A stretch of 64,000 nucleotides of DNA, taken from assembly GCF_007004735.1 (NCBI RefSeq), contig NZ_SSNL01000005.1:372001-436000 (forward strand). Reading direction: 5' to 3'. The notes under the pieces were generated by a model. That model was not told the DNA's origin. It did not search any database and saw nothing but the letters and a program-made list of their open reading frames with translations. Below are positions 35,144 to 44,463 of this stretch, piece by piece; positions within the stretch are counted from its first letter, which is position 1, and every line of letters begins with the position of its first letter. The stretch is from Salinigranum halophilum. Its GTDB lineage: Archaea > Halobacteriota > Halobacteria > Halobacteriales > Haloferacaceae. A program made the position numbers and the translations under genes.

Positions 35144-36121
35144 ATGTCGCGGTCTGCGCTGATCAGTAACATCACCGCGATGTTGCGCGATGCCGGGTTC
35201 GTGGTGAGCGACCGCATCGCCATCAGGCCCAAGAGCTTCGACCTCGCAGCCCGCCGCGGAGACGACCTCATCCTGTTGAAGATTCTGGGGAACATCGACG
35301 CGTTCGACGGCGGGACGGGGGCGGAGATGCGGCGGCTCGGCTCGTATCTGGACGCGACGCCGATGGTCATCGGCATGCGCACGCGGAACGAGGACCTCAA
35401 GCCGGGCGTCGTCTACTTCCGTCACGGCGTCCCCGTCTTCAACCCGGACACCGCGATGGACCTGTTCGTCGAGGAGGTGCCACCGCTCATCTACGCTGCG
35501 CCCGGGGGACTGTACGTCAACATCGACGGCGACCTGCTCGCCGACGAGCGACAGGAACGCGGGATGAGCCTCGGCCAGTTGGCGAGCGAGCTCGGCGTCT
35601 CCCGGCGCACGGTCTCGAAGTACGAAGACGGCATGAACGCCTCCATCGAGGTGGCTGTCCAGCTGGAGGAGCTGTTCGACCAGCCCTTCTCCGCACCCGT
35701 CGAGGTGATGGACGGGGCCGACGAGGTTCGGACGTCCGAGCCGACGCCCGCAGACCCCGAGGCCGACCCCGACGACGAGCACGTCGTCACCGTGCTCACG
35801 CGGGCGGGGTACGACGTCCACCCGACGATGCGCGCGCCGTTCAAAGCCGTCTCCGAGGACAGCGCCGACAACCGACGCGGCCAGAACGTCCTCACTGGCC
35901 ACTCCCCGTTCAACCGGAACGCCGAGAAGCGCGCCCGCATCATGTCCTCGCTGGGTGAGATTACCCGGACCCGCTCGGTGTACTTCACCGAGAAGCGCAC
36001 GAAACGCGAGTCGATCGATCGGACCGCCATCGTCTCCTGTGAGGAACTCGCGTCCATCGACGACCCCGACGCGATTCGTGACCTCATCCGCGAGCGGACG
36101 AGCGAGCCGGCCGAGTCCTGA
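35144..36121 (+). CDS. Archaeal HTH (XRE-type) transcriptional regulator
   Basis: This 325-residue regulator is of the conserved archaeal HTH family (putative HTH-type regulatory protein). An N-terminal alpha/beta domain ([20 protein letters not shown]...[15 protein letters not shown], about 1-120) resembles nuclease-like or substrate-sensing folds. The central XRE helix-turn-helix (about 125-180) reads [18 protein letters not shown] and continues [11 protein letters not shown]. The C-terminal domain (about 205-325) includes [20 protein letters not shown]. It is divergent from tiaS. No target is known. Confidence 0.85.
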   Translation: MSRSALISNITAMLRDAGFVVSDRIAIRPKSFDLAARRGDDLILLKILGNIDAFDGGTGAEMRRLGSYLDATPMVIGMRTRNEDLKPGVVYFRHGVPVFNPDTAMDLFVEEVPPLIYAAPGGLYVNIDGDLLADERQERGMSLGQLASELGVSRRTVSKYEDGMNASIEVAVQLEELFDQPFSAPVEVMDGADEVRTSEPTPADPEADPDDEHVVTVLTRAGYDVHPTMRAPFKAVSEDSADNRRGQNVLTGHSPFNRNAEKRARIMSSLGEITRTRSVYFTEKRTKRESIDRTAIVSCEELASIDDPDAIRDLIRERTSEPAES

Positions 36122-36163
36122 GAGCGTCTACGCTTATCTCGTTCGGCGTCGTCAGAGTGTGCC

Positions 36164-36490
36164 ATGTACACGGACGAGTCAGGAAAGACGCTCTGTGACG
36201 CCGTCGAGGACCTCGTCATGGCGTGGCCGGGCGTCTCACGAAAGACCACCTTCGGCTATCCCTCCTACGTCGCCGACGGCGTCCTCTTCGCCGTCGTCTC
36301 GGAGCAGGGGCTCTCGCTCACCCGACTCACCGACGCCGAACGAGCCAGACTGGAGCGGTCGCTCGCCGTCGAACCGTTCGATACTGGCGGCCGACTCGTC
36401 CGGCGGTGGGCAACGGTTCGCGTCGACCACCCCGAGGACGCGCCGGTCGAGCGAGCCCTGCGACAGAGCTACGAGGCGGCCGTCGTCTGA
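36164..36490 (+). CDS. MmcQ/YjbR-like (TfoX_N-like) small protein
   Basis: This 108-residue cytoplasmic protein has the core WPGVSRKTTFGYPSYVADGV, then LFAVVSEQGLSLTRLTD. This matches the MmcQ/YjbR and TfoX N-terminal fold (double-wing alpha-beta). Function is unclear; some family members bind DNA. It begins about 40 bases after the HTH regulator stop on the same strand and may be co-expressed with it. Confidence 0.78.
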   Translation: MYTDESGKTLCDAVEDLVMAWPGVSRKTTFGYPSYVADGVLFAVVSEQGLSLTRLTDAERARLERSLAVEPFDTGGRLVRRWATVRVDHPEDAPVERALRQSYEAAVV

Positions 36491-36500
36491 GTTCGGGTCG

Positions 36501-36755
36501 TTAGCTCGCGCCGCCGTAGGTCTCTTCGAGGTACGCGACGATGTCGTCGGACTCGGACATCCCCTCGACACCGTGTTCTTCGTCGACGAGGACCGGGACA
36601 CCGGTCTGGCCGCTGATCTCCTCGACAGCGGTTCGCTCGCTGTGCGACCGGGGGACCTCGCGGGACTCGTACTCGAGACCGAGTTCGGAGAGCGTGTTCT
36701 TCACCTTCGCACAGTAGGGGCAACCGGACAGTTCGTAGAGGATGAGACCTGACAT
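36501..36755 (-). CDS. Glutaredoxin / GST N-terminal-like protein
   Basis: This 84-residue thioredoxin-fold protein has the dithiol active site CPYC at residues 12-15 (YELSGCPYCAKVKN). The cis-Pro is in GQTGVPVLVD, and SDDIVAYLEETYG is the glutathione-site-like helix. Haloarchaea usually lack glutathione and use gamma-glutamylcysteine, so the natural partner thiol is uncertain. It is convergent with the MmcQ-like gene. Confidence 0.9.
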   Translation of the reverse strand: MSGLILYELSGCPYCAKVKNTLSELGLEYESREVPRSHSERTAVEEISGQTGVPVLVDEEHGVEGMSESDDIVAYLEETYGGAS

Positions 36756-36968
36756 CGTTCCAGCCTAGGGACTTCGGAGATAAGAGGGCGACGGTACTGT
36801 GTCGGGACGGGTCACAACCGTCGCGAACGAGACGCACGCAGGGGCCGGTCGCAGCCGTCAGAGTCGGTCCCGAGACCGTGTCCGAGGAGACGACTGGACG
36901 CGCGTCCGGACCGTCTCGACGGGGCGCGCCACGGGAGAGTCGAGGACTGTTCCGCCGTCGGCCCGACG

Positions 36969-38375
36969 TTACACCTGCGCGGCGAGGACGCCGCTGGTCC
37001 GGACGACGAAGTAGACGACGAACGCGAGGGCGAGCACCCAGTGACCGGCCCGGACGTCGTCGAGTTCGCCCGCGGCGAGCTTCACGATGGGGTAGGAGAT
37101 GATCCCCGCGGCGATACCGTACGCGATGGAGAACGTGAAGGGCATGATGAGGATGGTCATGCCGGCAGGGACGGTGTAGGTGATGTCGTCCCACGCGATG
37201 TCGACGACGTTGCGGAGCATCACGACGCCGATGACGACCAGGGCGATGTGGGAGGCGTAGAGTGGAATCGCGGCCGCGAGGGGGACGAGCGCGAGCGAGG
37301 CGACGAAGAGCACGCCGACCGTGGTGGCCGTGAGGCCGGTCCGGCCACCCTCCTCGACGCCGGTAGCGCTCTCGATGTACGTCGTCACCGTCGAGGTGCC
37401 GAGCATCCCGCCGACGGTCGTGCCGACGGCGTCGGCCATCAGCGGCTTGTCGATGTCAGGGAGGTTCCCGTCCTCGTCGAGGAAGCCCGCGACCTGTGAG
37501 ACACCCGTCAAGGTGCCAGCGGTGTCGAAGAAGTCGACGAAGAAGAAGGTGAAGACGATGAGCGCGAAGGAGAACGCCTCGACGTCCCCCAGTCCGGAGA
37601 CGAACGCGCCCGCGAGCGGCGTGATGTCGTACTGAGCGGTCGTCGGCGGGGCGACGAGGCCGGCGTCGGGCGCGACGAGGCCGGCCTGCGTGACGACCCA
37701 CCCGAGGGCGGTGGTGGCGACGATGCCGACGATGATCGAGCCTCTGATACCGCGGGCGTACAGCGCGAAGGTCAAGAAGAGACCGACGACCGAGAGGATG
37801 GCGATGGGGTCGGACGCGACCTGTCCGAGCGTGACGTACGTCGCCGGGTCGGCGGCGACGATGTTCATCTCCTCGAGGCCGATGAGCGCGAGGAAGAGGC
37901 CGATACCCGTCCCGACGGCGAACTTCACCGGTTCGGGGAACACCTTGATGATGTACTCACGCGCGCCGACGGCGGTGAGGACGATGAAGATGAGCCCCTC
38001 GACGACGACGGCGGCGAGCGCCGTCTGCCACGGGATGCCGAGCGCGCCGACGACGGTGAACGCGAAGAAGGCGTTCAGCCCCAGGCCGGGTGCCTGGCCG
38101 AACGGACGGTTCGCGTACAACCCCATGATGAGGGTGGCGACCGCCGCCGCGATGATGGTCACGACGGCGAGCATCGAGCGGACGGCCGCGGGGTCGAACC
38201 CCTGGATGATGATGCCCGGTTTCGCCTCCGGAATGCCGGCGAGGATGGCGGGGTTGACGACGACGATGTAACTCATCGTCAGGAACGTCGTCACCCCGGC
38301 CAGAATCTCGGTCCGGACGGTGGTGTCGTACTGGTCGATGTCGAAGTAGTCGGCGAGGGTCTGTTCCAGCCCCAT
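36969..38375 (-). CDS. NCS2 family purine permease
   Basis: This 468-residue membrane transporter is of the AzgA-type branch (adenine/guanine/hypoxanthine). It opens MGLEQTLADYFDIDQYDTTV, a motif of bacterial PbuG/AzgA-like permeases, followed by TEILAGVTTFLTMSYIVVVN. It has roughly 12-14 helices. The next gene upstream on the same strand (38519) combines a HTH with a phosphoribosyltransferase domain, and pyrE is close, which supports purine-base salvage. The start at 38375 is chosen from this conserved N-terminus. Confidence 0.9.
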   Translation of the reverse strand: MGLEQTLADYFDIDQYDTTVRTEILAGVTTFLTMSYIVVVNPAILAGIPEAKPGIIIQGFDPAAVRSMLAVVTIIAAAVATLIMGLYANRPFGQAPGLGLNAFFAFTVVGALGIPWQTALAAVVVEGLIFIVLTAVGAREYIIKVFPEPVKFAVGTGIGLFLALIGLEEMNIVAADPATYVTLGQVASDPIAILSVVGLFLTFALYARGIRGSIIVGIVATTALGWVVTQAGLVAPDAGLVAPPTTAQYDITPLAGAFVSGLGDVEAFSFALIVFTFFFVDFFDTAGTLTGVSQVAGFLDEDGNLPDIDKPLMADAVGTTVGGMLGTSTVTTYIESATGVEEGGRTGLTATTVGVLFVASLALVPLAAAIPLYASHIALVVIGVVMLRNVVDIAWDDITYTVPAGMTILIMPFTFSIAYGIAAGIISYPIVKLAAGELDDVRAGHWVLALAFVVYFVVRTSGVLAAQV

Positions 38376-38518
38376 ATTACACGTCTGAGCATAACCCTGA
38401 GAACTCACTTAACCGTTCTCATCTCGCCCCCCGATTCTGTACACGAACGCGTACAGAATTTGGGGAGAAAAGGTGAAAATCGCCTGAGAACCGCACGAGT
38501 ACGGATACCGACGGGGCC

Positions 38519-39232
38519 TCAGTCGAACGTCGCGAGGGCGGCGATGGGCGCGTCGGTCATGTCGCGGGCGGCGGCCATCCCCTCGTCGCCGGCCGCGATG
38601 AGCGTGAACACGCCGACGACGTCCGCGTCGGCCTGCGCCGCGATGTCGAGGAGGAGTTCCTGGGTCTCGCCCGAGCGGATGAGGTCGTCGACGACGAGCA
38701 CCGACTGCCCGGACGAGAGCGCCGACGCCGGGAGGTAGTAGGTGAGTTCGATGCCCGAGGCCAACCGTTGTCTGGACTCGATGAAGTCCTCGACGGCGGT
38801 CTCTTTCGACTTCTTCGCGTAGGCGAGTCGTGCGTCGAAGTACGACGCCATCGCCGCGCCGAGCGTGATTCCGTCCGTCGCCGCCGTCAACACGACGTCG
38901 GGCCGGTCGAACCCGAACGCGTTGGCGGCGACGGGTGCGACGAGGTCGAGGAAGGACTGGTCGAAGACGACGCCGGAGTTGTCGACGTACCCCTCGTCGT
39001 CGAACGTCACGCGGGCTTCGAGTTCGGTCGCGAGCGCCTCGCGGCCGACGCCTTCGACGACCTGCCGGGCACGCTCGACACCCGGGAGGACGTGTCCGTT
39101 GACGTATCTGTTGAGGTCGCCGGCCGGCAAGTCGGTGAGGTCGGCGAGTTCGTCGTACGTCCGGGTCTCTTTCAGCATCCGAAGCACGGCGACCGCCTGC
39201 AGCTGGAGGGCCGCTTTCTCCGCTCTGTTCAT
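38519..39232 (-). CDS. HTH-phosphoribosyltransferase protein (nucleobase-linked regulator candidate)
   Basis: This 237-residue protein has an N-terminal helix-turn-helix (about 5-60, AVLRMLKETRTYDELADLTD, then LPAGDLNRYVNG). A type-I phosphoribosyltransferase domain with PRPP loop SVLVVDDLIRSGETQELL (about 175-195) follows. It resembles PurR/GfcR-type regulators that bind PRPP but do not catalyse transfer; catalysis cannot be excluded. It lies between the purine permease and pyrE on the same strand, suggesting it controls nucleobase uptake or salvage. Confidence 0.8.
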   Translation of the reverse strand: MNRAEKAALQLQAVAVLRMLKETRTYDELADLTDLPAGDLNRYVNGHVLPGVERARQVVEGVGREALATELEARVTFDDEGYVDNSGVVFDQSFLDLVAPVAANAFGFDRPDVVLTAATDGITLGAAMASYFDARLAYAKKSKETAVEDFIESRQRLASGIELTYYLPASALSSGQSVLVVDDLIRSGETQELLLDIAAQADADVVGVFTLIAAGDEGMAAARDMTDAPIAALATFD

Positions 39233-39336
39233 GCGTCGTACGACAGCCCTACACAAGTATGAATACGTCGATGTACCGTCGAGAAGGAGTTGTCCACGTC
39301 CGTGTCGTCACCCGCCGCGACAGGGGTGTTCGAGCG

Positions 39337-39873
39337 TTACGCCGCGTCGGCGTCGCGGTCGGCGAGCAGGTCCGTCGCGGAGACGAGCGCCTCCAGTTCG
39401 ACGTCGTGGTCGGCGAGCAGTTCCCGGGCCCCCTCCTCGCGGTCGACGACCACGAGGACGCGGTCGACGACGGCACCCATCTCACGGAGCGCCTCGACGG
39501 CGTCGAGCGCGCTCTTTCCGGTGGTGGCGATGTCCTCGAGGACGACGACTTCCTCTCCCTCGTCGAACCGTCCCTCGACGCGCTTTGCGGTGCCGTACTC
39601 CTTCGTCTTCTTGCGGACGACGACGTACGGGTTACCGGTCTCGACGCTCGTGACGGCCACGAGCGGGACGGCACCGAGGGCGACACCCGCGAGTTTCGTG
39701 TCGCCGACCCGCTCGGCGAACGCCTCGGCGATGAGCTGCAGGCAGTCGGGGTCGGTCTCGAAGAGGTACTTGTCGACGTAGTAGTCTGAGGTGCCGCCGT
39801 GTGAGAGTTCGAACTCGCCGAAGCGGACGGCGTCGGCGTTCTTCAGCGCCGCGATGAGTTCTCGGTTGGGCAT
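39337..39873 (-). CDS. pyrE: Orotate phosphoribosyltransferase
   Basis: This 178-residue enzyme makes orotidine 5'-phosphate in pyrimidine biosynthesis. The N-terminal hood and [20 protein letters not shown] bind orotate, [15 protein letters not shown] is the flexible catalytic loop, and [18 protein letters not shown] is the PRPP loop. The length fits the functional archaeal PyrE (the homologue called pyrE2 in Haloferax). The upstream region has AGAGTATAAACG (about 39896) on the opposite strand sense. carS lies 212 bases upstream on the same strand. Confidence 0.95.
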   Translation of the reverse strand: MPNRELIAALKNADAVRFGEFELSHGGTSDYYVDKYLFETDPDCLQLIAEAFAERVGDTKLAGVALGAVPLVAVTSVETGNPYVVVRKKTKEYGTAKRVEGRFDEGEEVVVLEDIATTGKSALDAVEALREMGAVVDRVLVVVDREEGARELLADHDVELEALVSATDLLADRDADAA

Positions 39874-40041
39874 GAGGGAGTGTCGGTCCGCGGGAGAGTA
39901 TAAACGGGGTGGTCTGCGTCGGCTGTATCACGGACGCTGGTGTCGTCGTCAACAGAGGCAACCACACACGGCGGCAGTACCCGGTCCAGAACGGGTCGTC
40001 GCAGCACCACCACTGCGGTCTGACGTTTTTCGGGTTGTGTC

Positions 40042-40073
40042 GTGGCGACCGCGGCGAAGCCACGTGTCGCCAC
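40042..40073. repeat. Inverted repeat in the carS-pyrE gap
   Basis: GTGGCGAC (40042-40049) and GTCGCCAC (40066-40073) form a perfect 8-bp stem with a 16-base loop. It starts 12 bases after the carS stop. It may fold in the carS mRNA 3' end, but no T-run follows it on the minus strand, so a terminator role is unproven. Confidence 0.45.
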
Positions 40074-40085
40074 AGAGAAGCGGGT

Positions 40086-40628
40086 TCACCAGGGCTCGTC
40101 TTTCAGCCGCAACAGGTAGGCGATACCGTTCGTCACGAGGTGTAAGACGGGCGTGGCGGCGAGGACGACGACGAGCGCCAGGGGAGGGAAGGTCGCGGCG
40201 AACCAGGCGGGGGCGACGAGCGCCGCGAGGCCGAGCGCGCCGACGACGAAGTCGAGCTGGTCCAGGCCGGGGAACGCCGCCCCGCGTTCGCGACCGGTGC
40301 GGCGTTTGACGAACGAGGCTCCGATGTCGCCGAGCATCGCACCGAACGCGAGCGCGACGCCGACGGCGAGCGGAAAGGTCGGGAGCGCGAACCCCACGAG
40401 CCCCTCGACGACGGGTGCGGCCCGGTTCAGTACCAGCGCGAGGAGCGTCCCGGCGAGTGTCCCGGCGAGCGTCCCGCGCCAGGTCTTGCCGTCGCCGAGG
40501 AGCCGCCGACCGCCCCAGGTGCGTCCCCCGTCGATGGGCCGACCCCCACCGAAGATGACGGCCGCGTTGTTTGGGACGTACGCGGGCAGCATCGCCCACA
40601 GCGCACCGACGACGAGTGAACCGACCAT
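40086..40628 (-). CDS. carS: CDP-archaeol synthase CarS
   Basis: This 180-residue integral membrane enzyme activates unsaturated archaetidic acid with CTP for archaeal phospholipid synthesis. The family motif after helix 1 is NAAVIFGGGRPIDGGRTWGG, and LLGDGKTWRGTLAGTLAGT is the nucleotide-binding loop. The C-terminal motif is GDIGASFVKRRTGRERGAAF. About five helices are predicted. It precedes pyrE, the order I recall from Haloferax. Confidence 0.95.
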   Translation of the reverse strand: MVGSLVVGALWAMLPAYVPNNAAVIFGGGRPIDGGRTWGGRRLLGDGKTWRGTLAGTLAGTLLALVLNRAAPVVEGLVGFALPTFPLAVGVALAFGAMLGDIGASFVKRRTGRERGAAFPGLDQLDFVVGALGLAALVAPAWFAATFPPLALVVVLAATPVLHLVTNGIAYLLRLKDEPW

Positions 40629-40767
40629 ACCGGATGTCCGAAAGCGACCCGATAAAACGCGGCGATTCTCCGCCGGTCGTGACTGTCGGTCTCACTGTCG
40701 ACGCGGAGACGGCCGCCACGGGGGTCGAGAAGAAGACCTGATAAGGCCGGCCGACAACTCTCCACTG

Positions 40768-41436
40768 ATGTCCTCATGGAGACGTGATTTCGCGTCGGGG
40801 CTCGTCGTCTTGGTCCCGATACTCGTCATCTTGTTCGTCGTCAACTGGCTCTACACACAGATCGCGTCTCTCCCGATCATTCGCGACATCAACCAGCCGC
40901 TCGGGTTCGGCGTTCTCATCGCCATCGTCGTCTTCGCGATGCTCGTGCTCTCGGTTGGCTATCTGATGCGCACGACCGCCGGTCGGCTCTTCGAGGCCGG
41001 CCTCGACAACGTGATGAACCGCGTCCCCCTCGTGCGCGTGCTCTACAACGCCTCCAAACTCGCCGTCGAGACGGCGCTCACGGGGACCGAAGACCTCCAG
41101 AAGCCCGTCCGGCTGGAAGTGTGGCCCGGCGTGCGGATGACCGCGTTCAAGACGGGCAAACGGACCAAAGACGGCCGCGAGGTGCTGTTCATGCCCACGG
41201 CGCCGAACATCACGACGGGGTTCGTGATGGAGGTCGAGTCCGAAGACATCACCGAGACCGACGAACGCGTCGAGGAGGCGCTGACGCGCATCCTCTCTGC
41301 GGGCTTCGCCGAGGAGACACACGGCGTCGAAATCGACGTCCACGAGGAGGACAGCTCCGACGGCGAGTCGTCGGGGTCGGTCGACATCACGACCGAATCG
41401 GGAACCGGATCGGGATCGCAGTCCTCGCAGTCGTAG
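40768..41436 (+). CDS. DUF502 family membrane protein
   Basis: This 222-residue protein has two N-terminal membrane helices (FASGLVVLVPILVILFVVNWLY and FGVLIAIVVFAMLVLSVGYLM). A conserved cytoplasmic or external beta-rich domain follows (VPLVRVLYNASKLAVETALT, VMFMPTAPNITTGFVMEV-like). The tail is Ser/Asp-rich. This is the DUF502 layout, in bacteria sometimes linked to envelope processes; function in archaea is unknown. The start ATG at 40768 precedes the SSWRRDFASGL motif. Confidence 0.88.
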   Translation: MSSWRRDFASGLVVLVPILVILFVVNWLYTQIASLPIIRDINQPLGFGVLIAIVVFAMLVLSVGYLMRTTAGRLFEAGLDNVMNRVPLVRVLYNASKLAVETALTGTEDLQKPVRLEVWPGVRMTAFKTGKRTKDGREVLFMPTAPNITTGFVMEVESEDITETDERVEEALTRILSAGFAEETHGVEIDVHEEDSSDGESSGSVDITTESGTGSGSQSSQS

Positions 41437-41709
41437 CCGGCGGCCAGGCGGACAGAAGACGGGTGTCCGCGGCGACGGCGAGGAGAGACGCCTGACTCAT
41501 TGGACGGACGGTGCTCCGAGCGGCCGCGCTCACGTTCTCGTCGACGGCTGTCTCCCGCTATCCCCGATTCGATGACATTCGCGTCCGACGGAGGCGGGCG
41601 GCACGTCCTCGTCACCGTCTCAGGGCGAGTCAGGACTCCGCGCCGAAGCGTTCTCGCCCGTCCTCGACGGCGAGGCCGTCGGGACGGCAGACGTCCGGGG
41701 GCTCAGCGA
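41437..41709. other. Intergenic region between DUF502 and ilvE genes
   Basis: The 273-base gap lies between convergent genes. The sequence is GC-rich without hairpin plus T-run structures, TATA boxes, or a frame of credible composition. I see nothing in it beyond a spacer. Confidence 0.4.
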
Positions 41710-42642
41710 CTACTCGACGTACGTGAACCACTCCTCGTGGTCGTCGGTACGACGCTCCACGAGGTCGAAGAACGCCTGCTGGAGTTCTTCGGTCACCGGC
41801 CCGCGCGAGCCGTCGCCGATGACGACGTTGTCGACCTTGCGGATGGGCGTCACTTCCGCCGCCGTGCCGGTGAAGAACAGTTCGTCGGCGGTGTTGAGTT
41901 CGCCACGGGAGATGGTGGCGTCGTCGTGGACGGTGTAGCCAAGTTCGCGCGCGAGGGTGATGGCGGTCTGGCGGGTGATGCCGTCGAGGATACTCTGAGA
42001 GAGCCCCGGGGTGTAAATCTCGCCGTCGCGGACGAGGAAGATGTTCTCGCCCGGCCCCTCCGCGACCTGGCCCTCCTTGTTGAGGACGATGGCCTCGACG
42101 TAGCCGTTTCGGCGCGCTTCCTCGCCGGCGAGAAGCGAGTTGACGTAGAGACCAGTCGTCTTCGCGTTGGTCGGAATCTGACTCGAGGAGTGCTTGCGCC
42201 ACGACGAGACCATGACGTCGACGCCCTGTTCCAGCGCGTTCTCACCGAGGTACGTCCCCCACGGCCACGCCGCGATGGCGACGTCGACGGGGCAGTCACG
42301 CGGACTCACGCCGAGCGAATCGTAGCCGTAGAAGGCGATGGGCCGGATGTAACACGACTGGAGGTCCTGCCGGCGGATGAGTTCCAGCGTCGCTTCGGTC
42401 AGTTCCTCCCGCGAGAAGGGAATCTCCATGTTGTACGGCTTGCCCGACTGGTAGAAGCGCTCGAGGTGCTCCTCCCAGCGGAAGATTGCCGGTCCCTTTT
42501 CGGTGTCGTAACAGCGGACGCCCTCGAAGACGCCCGTCCCGTAGTGGAGGCCGTGTGTCAGGACGTGGATCTGCGCGTCGTCCCAGTCGACGAACTCGCC
42601 GTCCTGCCAGATCGTATCGACGTCCATCTCGTCGAAGCTCAT
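41710..42642 (-). CDS. ilvE: Branched-chain amino acid aminotransferase
   Basis: This 310-residue PLP class-IV aminotransferase catalyses the last step of valine, leucine and isoleucine synthesis. It has HGLHYGTGVFEGVRCY, the PLP lysine in IPTNAKTTGLYVNSLLAG (about residue 162), and VAEGPGENIFLVRDG with the cofactor-binding GPGEN. A box A (ATTTTATAA on the minus strand, 42665-42673) lies 23 bases upstream of the ATG, so the mRNA is probably leaderless. The 273-base gap on the 3' side holds no clear gene. Confidence 0.95.
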   Translation of the reverse strand: MSFDEMDVDTIWQDGEFVDWDDAQIHVLTHGLHYGTGVFEGVRCYDTEKGPAIFRWEEHLERFYQSGKPYNMEIPFSREELTEATLELIRRQDLQSCYIRPIAFYGYDSLGVSPRDCPVDVAIAAWPWGTYLGENALEQGVDVMVSSWRKHSSSQIPTNAKTTGLYVNSLLAGEEARRNGYVEAIVLNKEGQVAEGPGENIFLVRDGEIYTPGLSQSILDGITRQTAITLARELGYTVHDDATISRGELNTADELFFTGTAAEVTPIRKVDNVVIGDGSRGPVTEELQQAFFDLVERRTDDHEEWFTYVE

Positions 42643-42664
42643 ACTCGCTCGTAGCGGGGCACCG

Positions 42665-42673
42665 TTATAAAAT
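42665..42673 (-). promoter_or_regulatory. Box A promoter of ilvE
   Basis: On the minus strand this reads ATTTTATAA, about 23-31 bases before the ATG at 42642, matching archaeal box A position and composition. Confidence 0.6.
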
Positions 42674-42806
42674 CATGAGCATCCCGTGCTCACACGCCTC
42701 ACGAGGTCGTTCGGGGTGTGCGCCCCGTTCCGCGAGAGAACAGTGTCACGACCGTGGACGGTCGAGACACACCGGCTATTTTTTCGACGCGGTGTGACTC
42801 TCGGAC

Positions 42807-43676
42807 GTGACCAACACTGTCCTCGTGACCGGTTCGACCGGTCGCATCGGCCCCATCGTCGTCGACCGCCTCGCAGACGAGTACCACGTCGTCGGCAACT
42901 CCCGCTCCGGCGGCGACGTCGGCGACGAACACGTCCGGGGGAATATGACGGACCCCGGCGACGCCTACGGCGTCCTGGCCACGAGCGACGCCGACGCCGT
43001 CGTCCACCTCGGGATGCTGTCGAACCCGACGGAGACACCAGGGCACACGACGTTCCTGAGCACCGTCGAGAGCACGTACAACGTCCTCGAGGCGAGCGAA
43101 GCGCTCGGGGTCGAGTCGGTCGTCCTCGCATCGAGCATGAGCGCGCTCGGCGCGGGATTCGACCCCGACCCCGTCCACCTGGAGTATCTCCCCCTCGACG
43201 AAGCCCACCCGCTCACGCCGCAGGACCCCTACGGCCTCGCCAAGCAGGTCATGGAGGTGACGGCCGACGGTGTCGGACGCCGGGCGGACGCACCCACCAT
43301 CACCTCACTGCGGGTGCCGTGGATGCCCAGAGAGCAGGAGGTACAGGCGGCGTTCGTCGAGCGCGACCGCTCGCTCGACGCGGTTCGAGGCCACGAGTCG
43401 TACCACGCCATCCACAACACGCTCTTTTCGTACCTGCACGCCGAGGATGCCGCCGACCTCGTCGCCTGCGCGGTCGACGCAGGACACACCGGTCACGAGG
43501 CCGTCTGGGCGGCCGCCGAAGACACGACGGTCGCCCTCCCGACGGCCGAGTTGGTCGAGCGGGAGTATCCGGGGGTCGAGACCAGGCGTGACTTCGAGGG
43601 CTACGAGAGCCTCGTCTCGACGGAGAAGGCGACGGCGTTGCTCGGGTGGGAACCACAGCGGGGTTGGCGCGACTAG
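42807..43676 (+). CDS. NAD-dependent epimerase/dehydratase (extended SDR)
   Basis: This 289-residue extended short-chain dehydrogenase has the NAD loop TGSTGRIGPIVVDRL (residues 8-22), the catalytic YGLAK tetrad (Tyr and Lys in DPYGLAKQVMEV, about 150), and the serine in LASSMSALGAG. It resembles uronate dehydrogenases or nucleotide-sugar epimerases, but the substrate is not determined. It starts with GTG. The gene stands alone and is convergent with ribB. Confidence 0.86.
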   Translation: MTNTVLVTGSTGRIGPIVVDRLADEYHVVGNSRSGGDVGDEHVRGNMTDPGDAYGVLATSDADAVVHLGMLSNPTETPGHTTFLSTVESTYNVLEASEALGVESVVLASSMSALGAGFDPDPVHLEYLPLDEAHPLTPQDPYGLAKQVMEVTADGVGRRADAPTITSLRVPWMPREQEVQAAFVERDRSLDAVRGHESYHAIHNTLFSYLHAEDAADLVACAVDAGHTGHEAVWAAAEDTTVALPTAELVEREYPGVETRRDFEGYESLVSTEKATALLGWEPQRGWRD

Positions 43677-43746
43677 AACGGGGCGTCGCTCGACGGGGAC
43701 GGATGCACGGGCCGGACGACGTCGACCCGGGCACTCACCGCGCCGC

Positions 43747-44463
43747 TCACGACAGTCCGTCGACGAGGTCACGACCCTCGACGTAGACGAAGTCGTTGCG
43801 CTGGGCGTACGCCCGCGCGTCCGCGACGGAGCGGGCCGCCCCCGTCTCGTCGTCGAGCATCTCACAGACGACCACCGCGGGCGGGAGGTCGGCGGCGCGG
43901 GCGAGTGCGAGGCCTAGTTCGGTGTGGCCGCGGCGCTCGTCGAGGAGTCCGCGGGCCCCGCGGAGCAAGTGGACGTGCCCGGGCGAGCGGAACTCGCGGG
44001 CGAAGTCGTCTGAGCCGTAGTCGTCGCCGGCGACCACCCGTTCGGCGACCGAGGCCAGCTCCGTGATGGTCAGCGAGCGGTCGGCATCCGTGATGCCCGT
44101 GAAGGTGTCGCGGTGGTTCACCGGCAGCGAGAACGACGAGCGCGAGTCGTAGCCCAGGTCGTGCCCCCCGGCCGTCGGGTGGTCGATGGTACTGTCGAGA
44201 AACGGCAGGTCGAGTGTCTCGGCCACGCGGTCGTCGAGTGCGGCGCAGACGAGGCCGCCCGCGTCGTTCCGGAGGTGCGCGACGGCGCTCGGCGTGACCG
44301 CGCTCGCGGGGTAGATGATGTCGGTCTCACCCTCGCGGTCGGCGGCGTCGTGGACGAGCACGGGGTCGCCGTGGCCGAACGCCGCGACGGCGCGGGCGAC
44401 CGGGTTCTCCGTAGCGGTGGGGTCGGCGTCGACGTTCACGTCGGTGTCCGGGGTCGTCGGCAT
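43747..44463 (-). CDS. ribB: 3,4-dihydroxy-2-butanone-4-phosphate synthase
   Basis: This 238-residue enzyme converts ribulose 5-phosphate to 3,4-dihydroxy-2-butanone 4-phosphate for riboflavin. Catalytic acidic motif DAADREGETDIIYPA (about residues 40-54), the conserved DRSLTITELA block and SPGHVHLLRGARGLLDERRGHTEL are visible. The ATG at 44463 overlaps the last base of the rbkR stop (TGATG), so translation is coupled. The second base pair of genes forms the riboflavin operon rbkR-ribB. Confidence 0.94.
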   Translation of the reverse strand: MPTTPDTDVNVDADPTATENPVARAVAAFGHGDPVLVHDAADREGETDIIYPASAVTPSAVAHLRNDAGGLVCAALDDRVAETLDLPFLDSTIDHPTAGGHDLGYDSRSSFSLPVNHRDTFTGITDADRSLTITELASVAERVVAGDDYGSDDFAREFRSPGHVHLLRGARGLLDERRGHTELGLALARAADLPPAVVVCEMLDDETGAARSVADARAYAQRNDFVYVEGRDLVDGLS

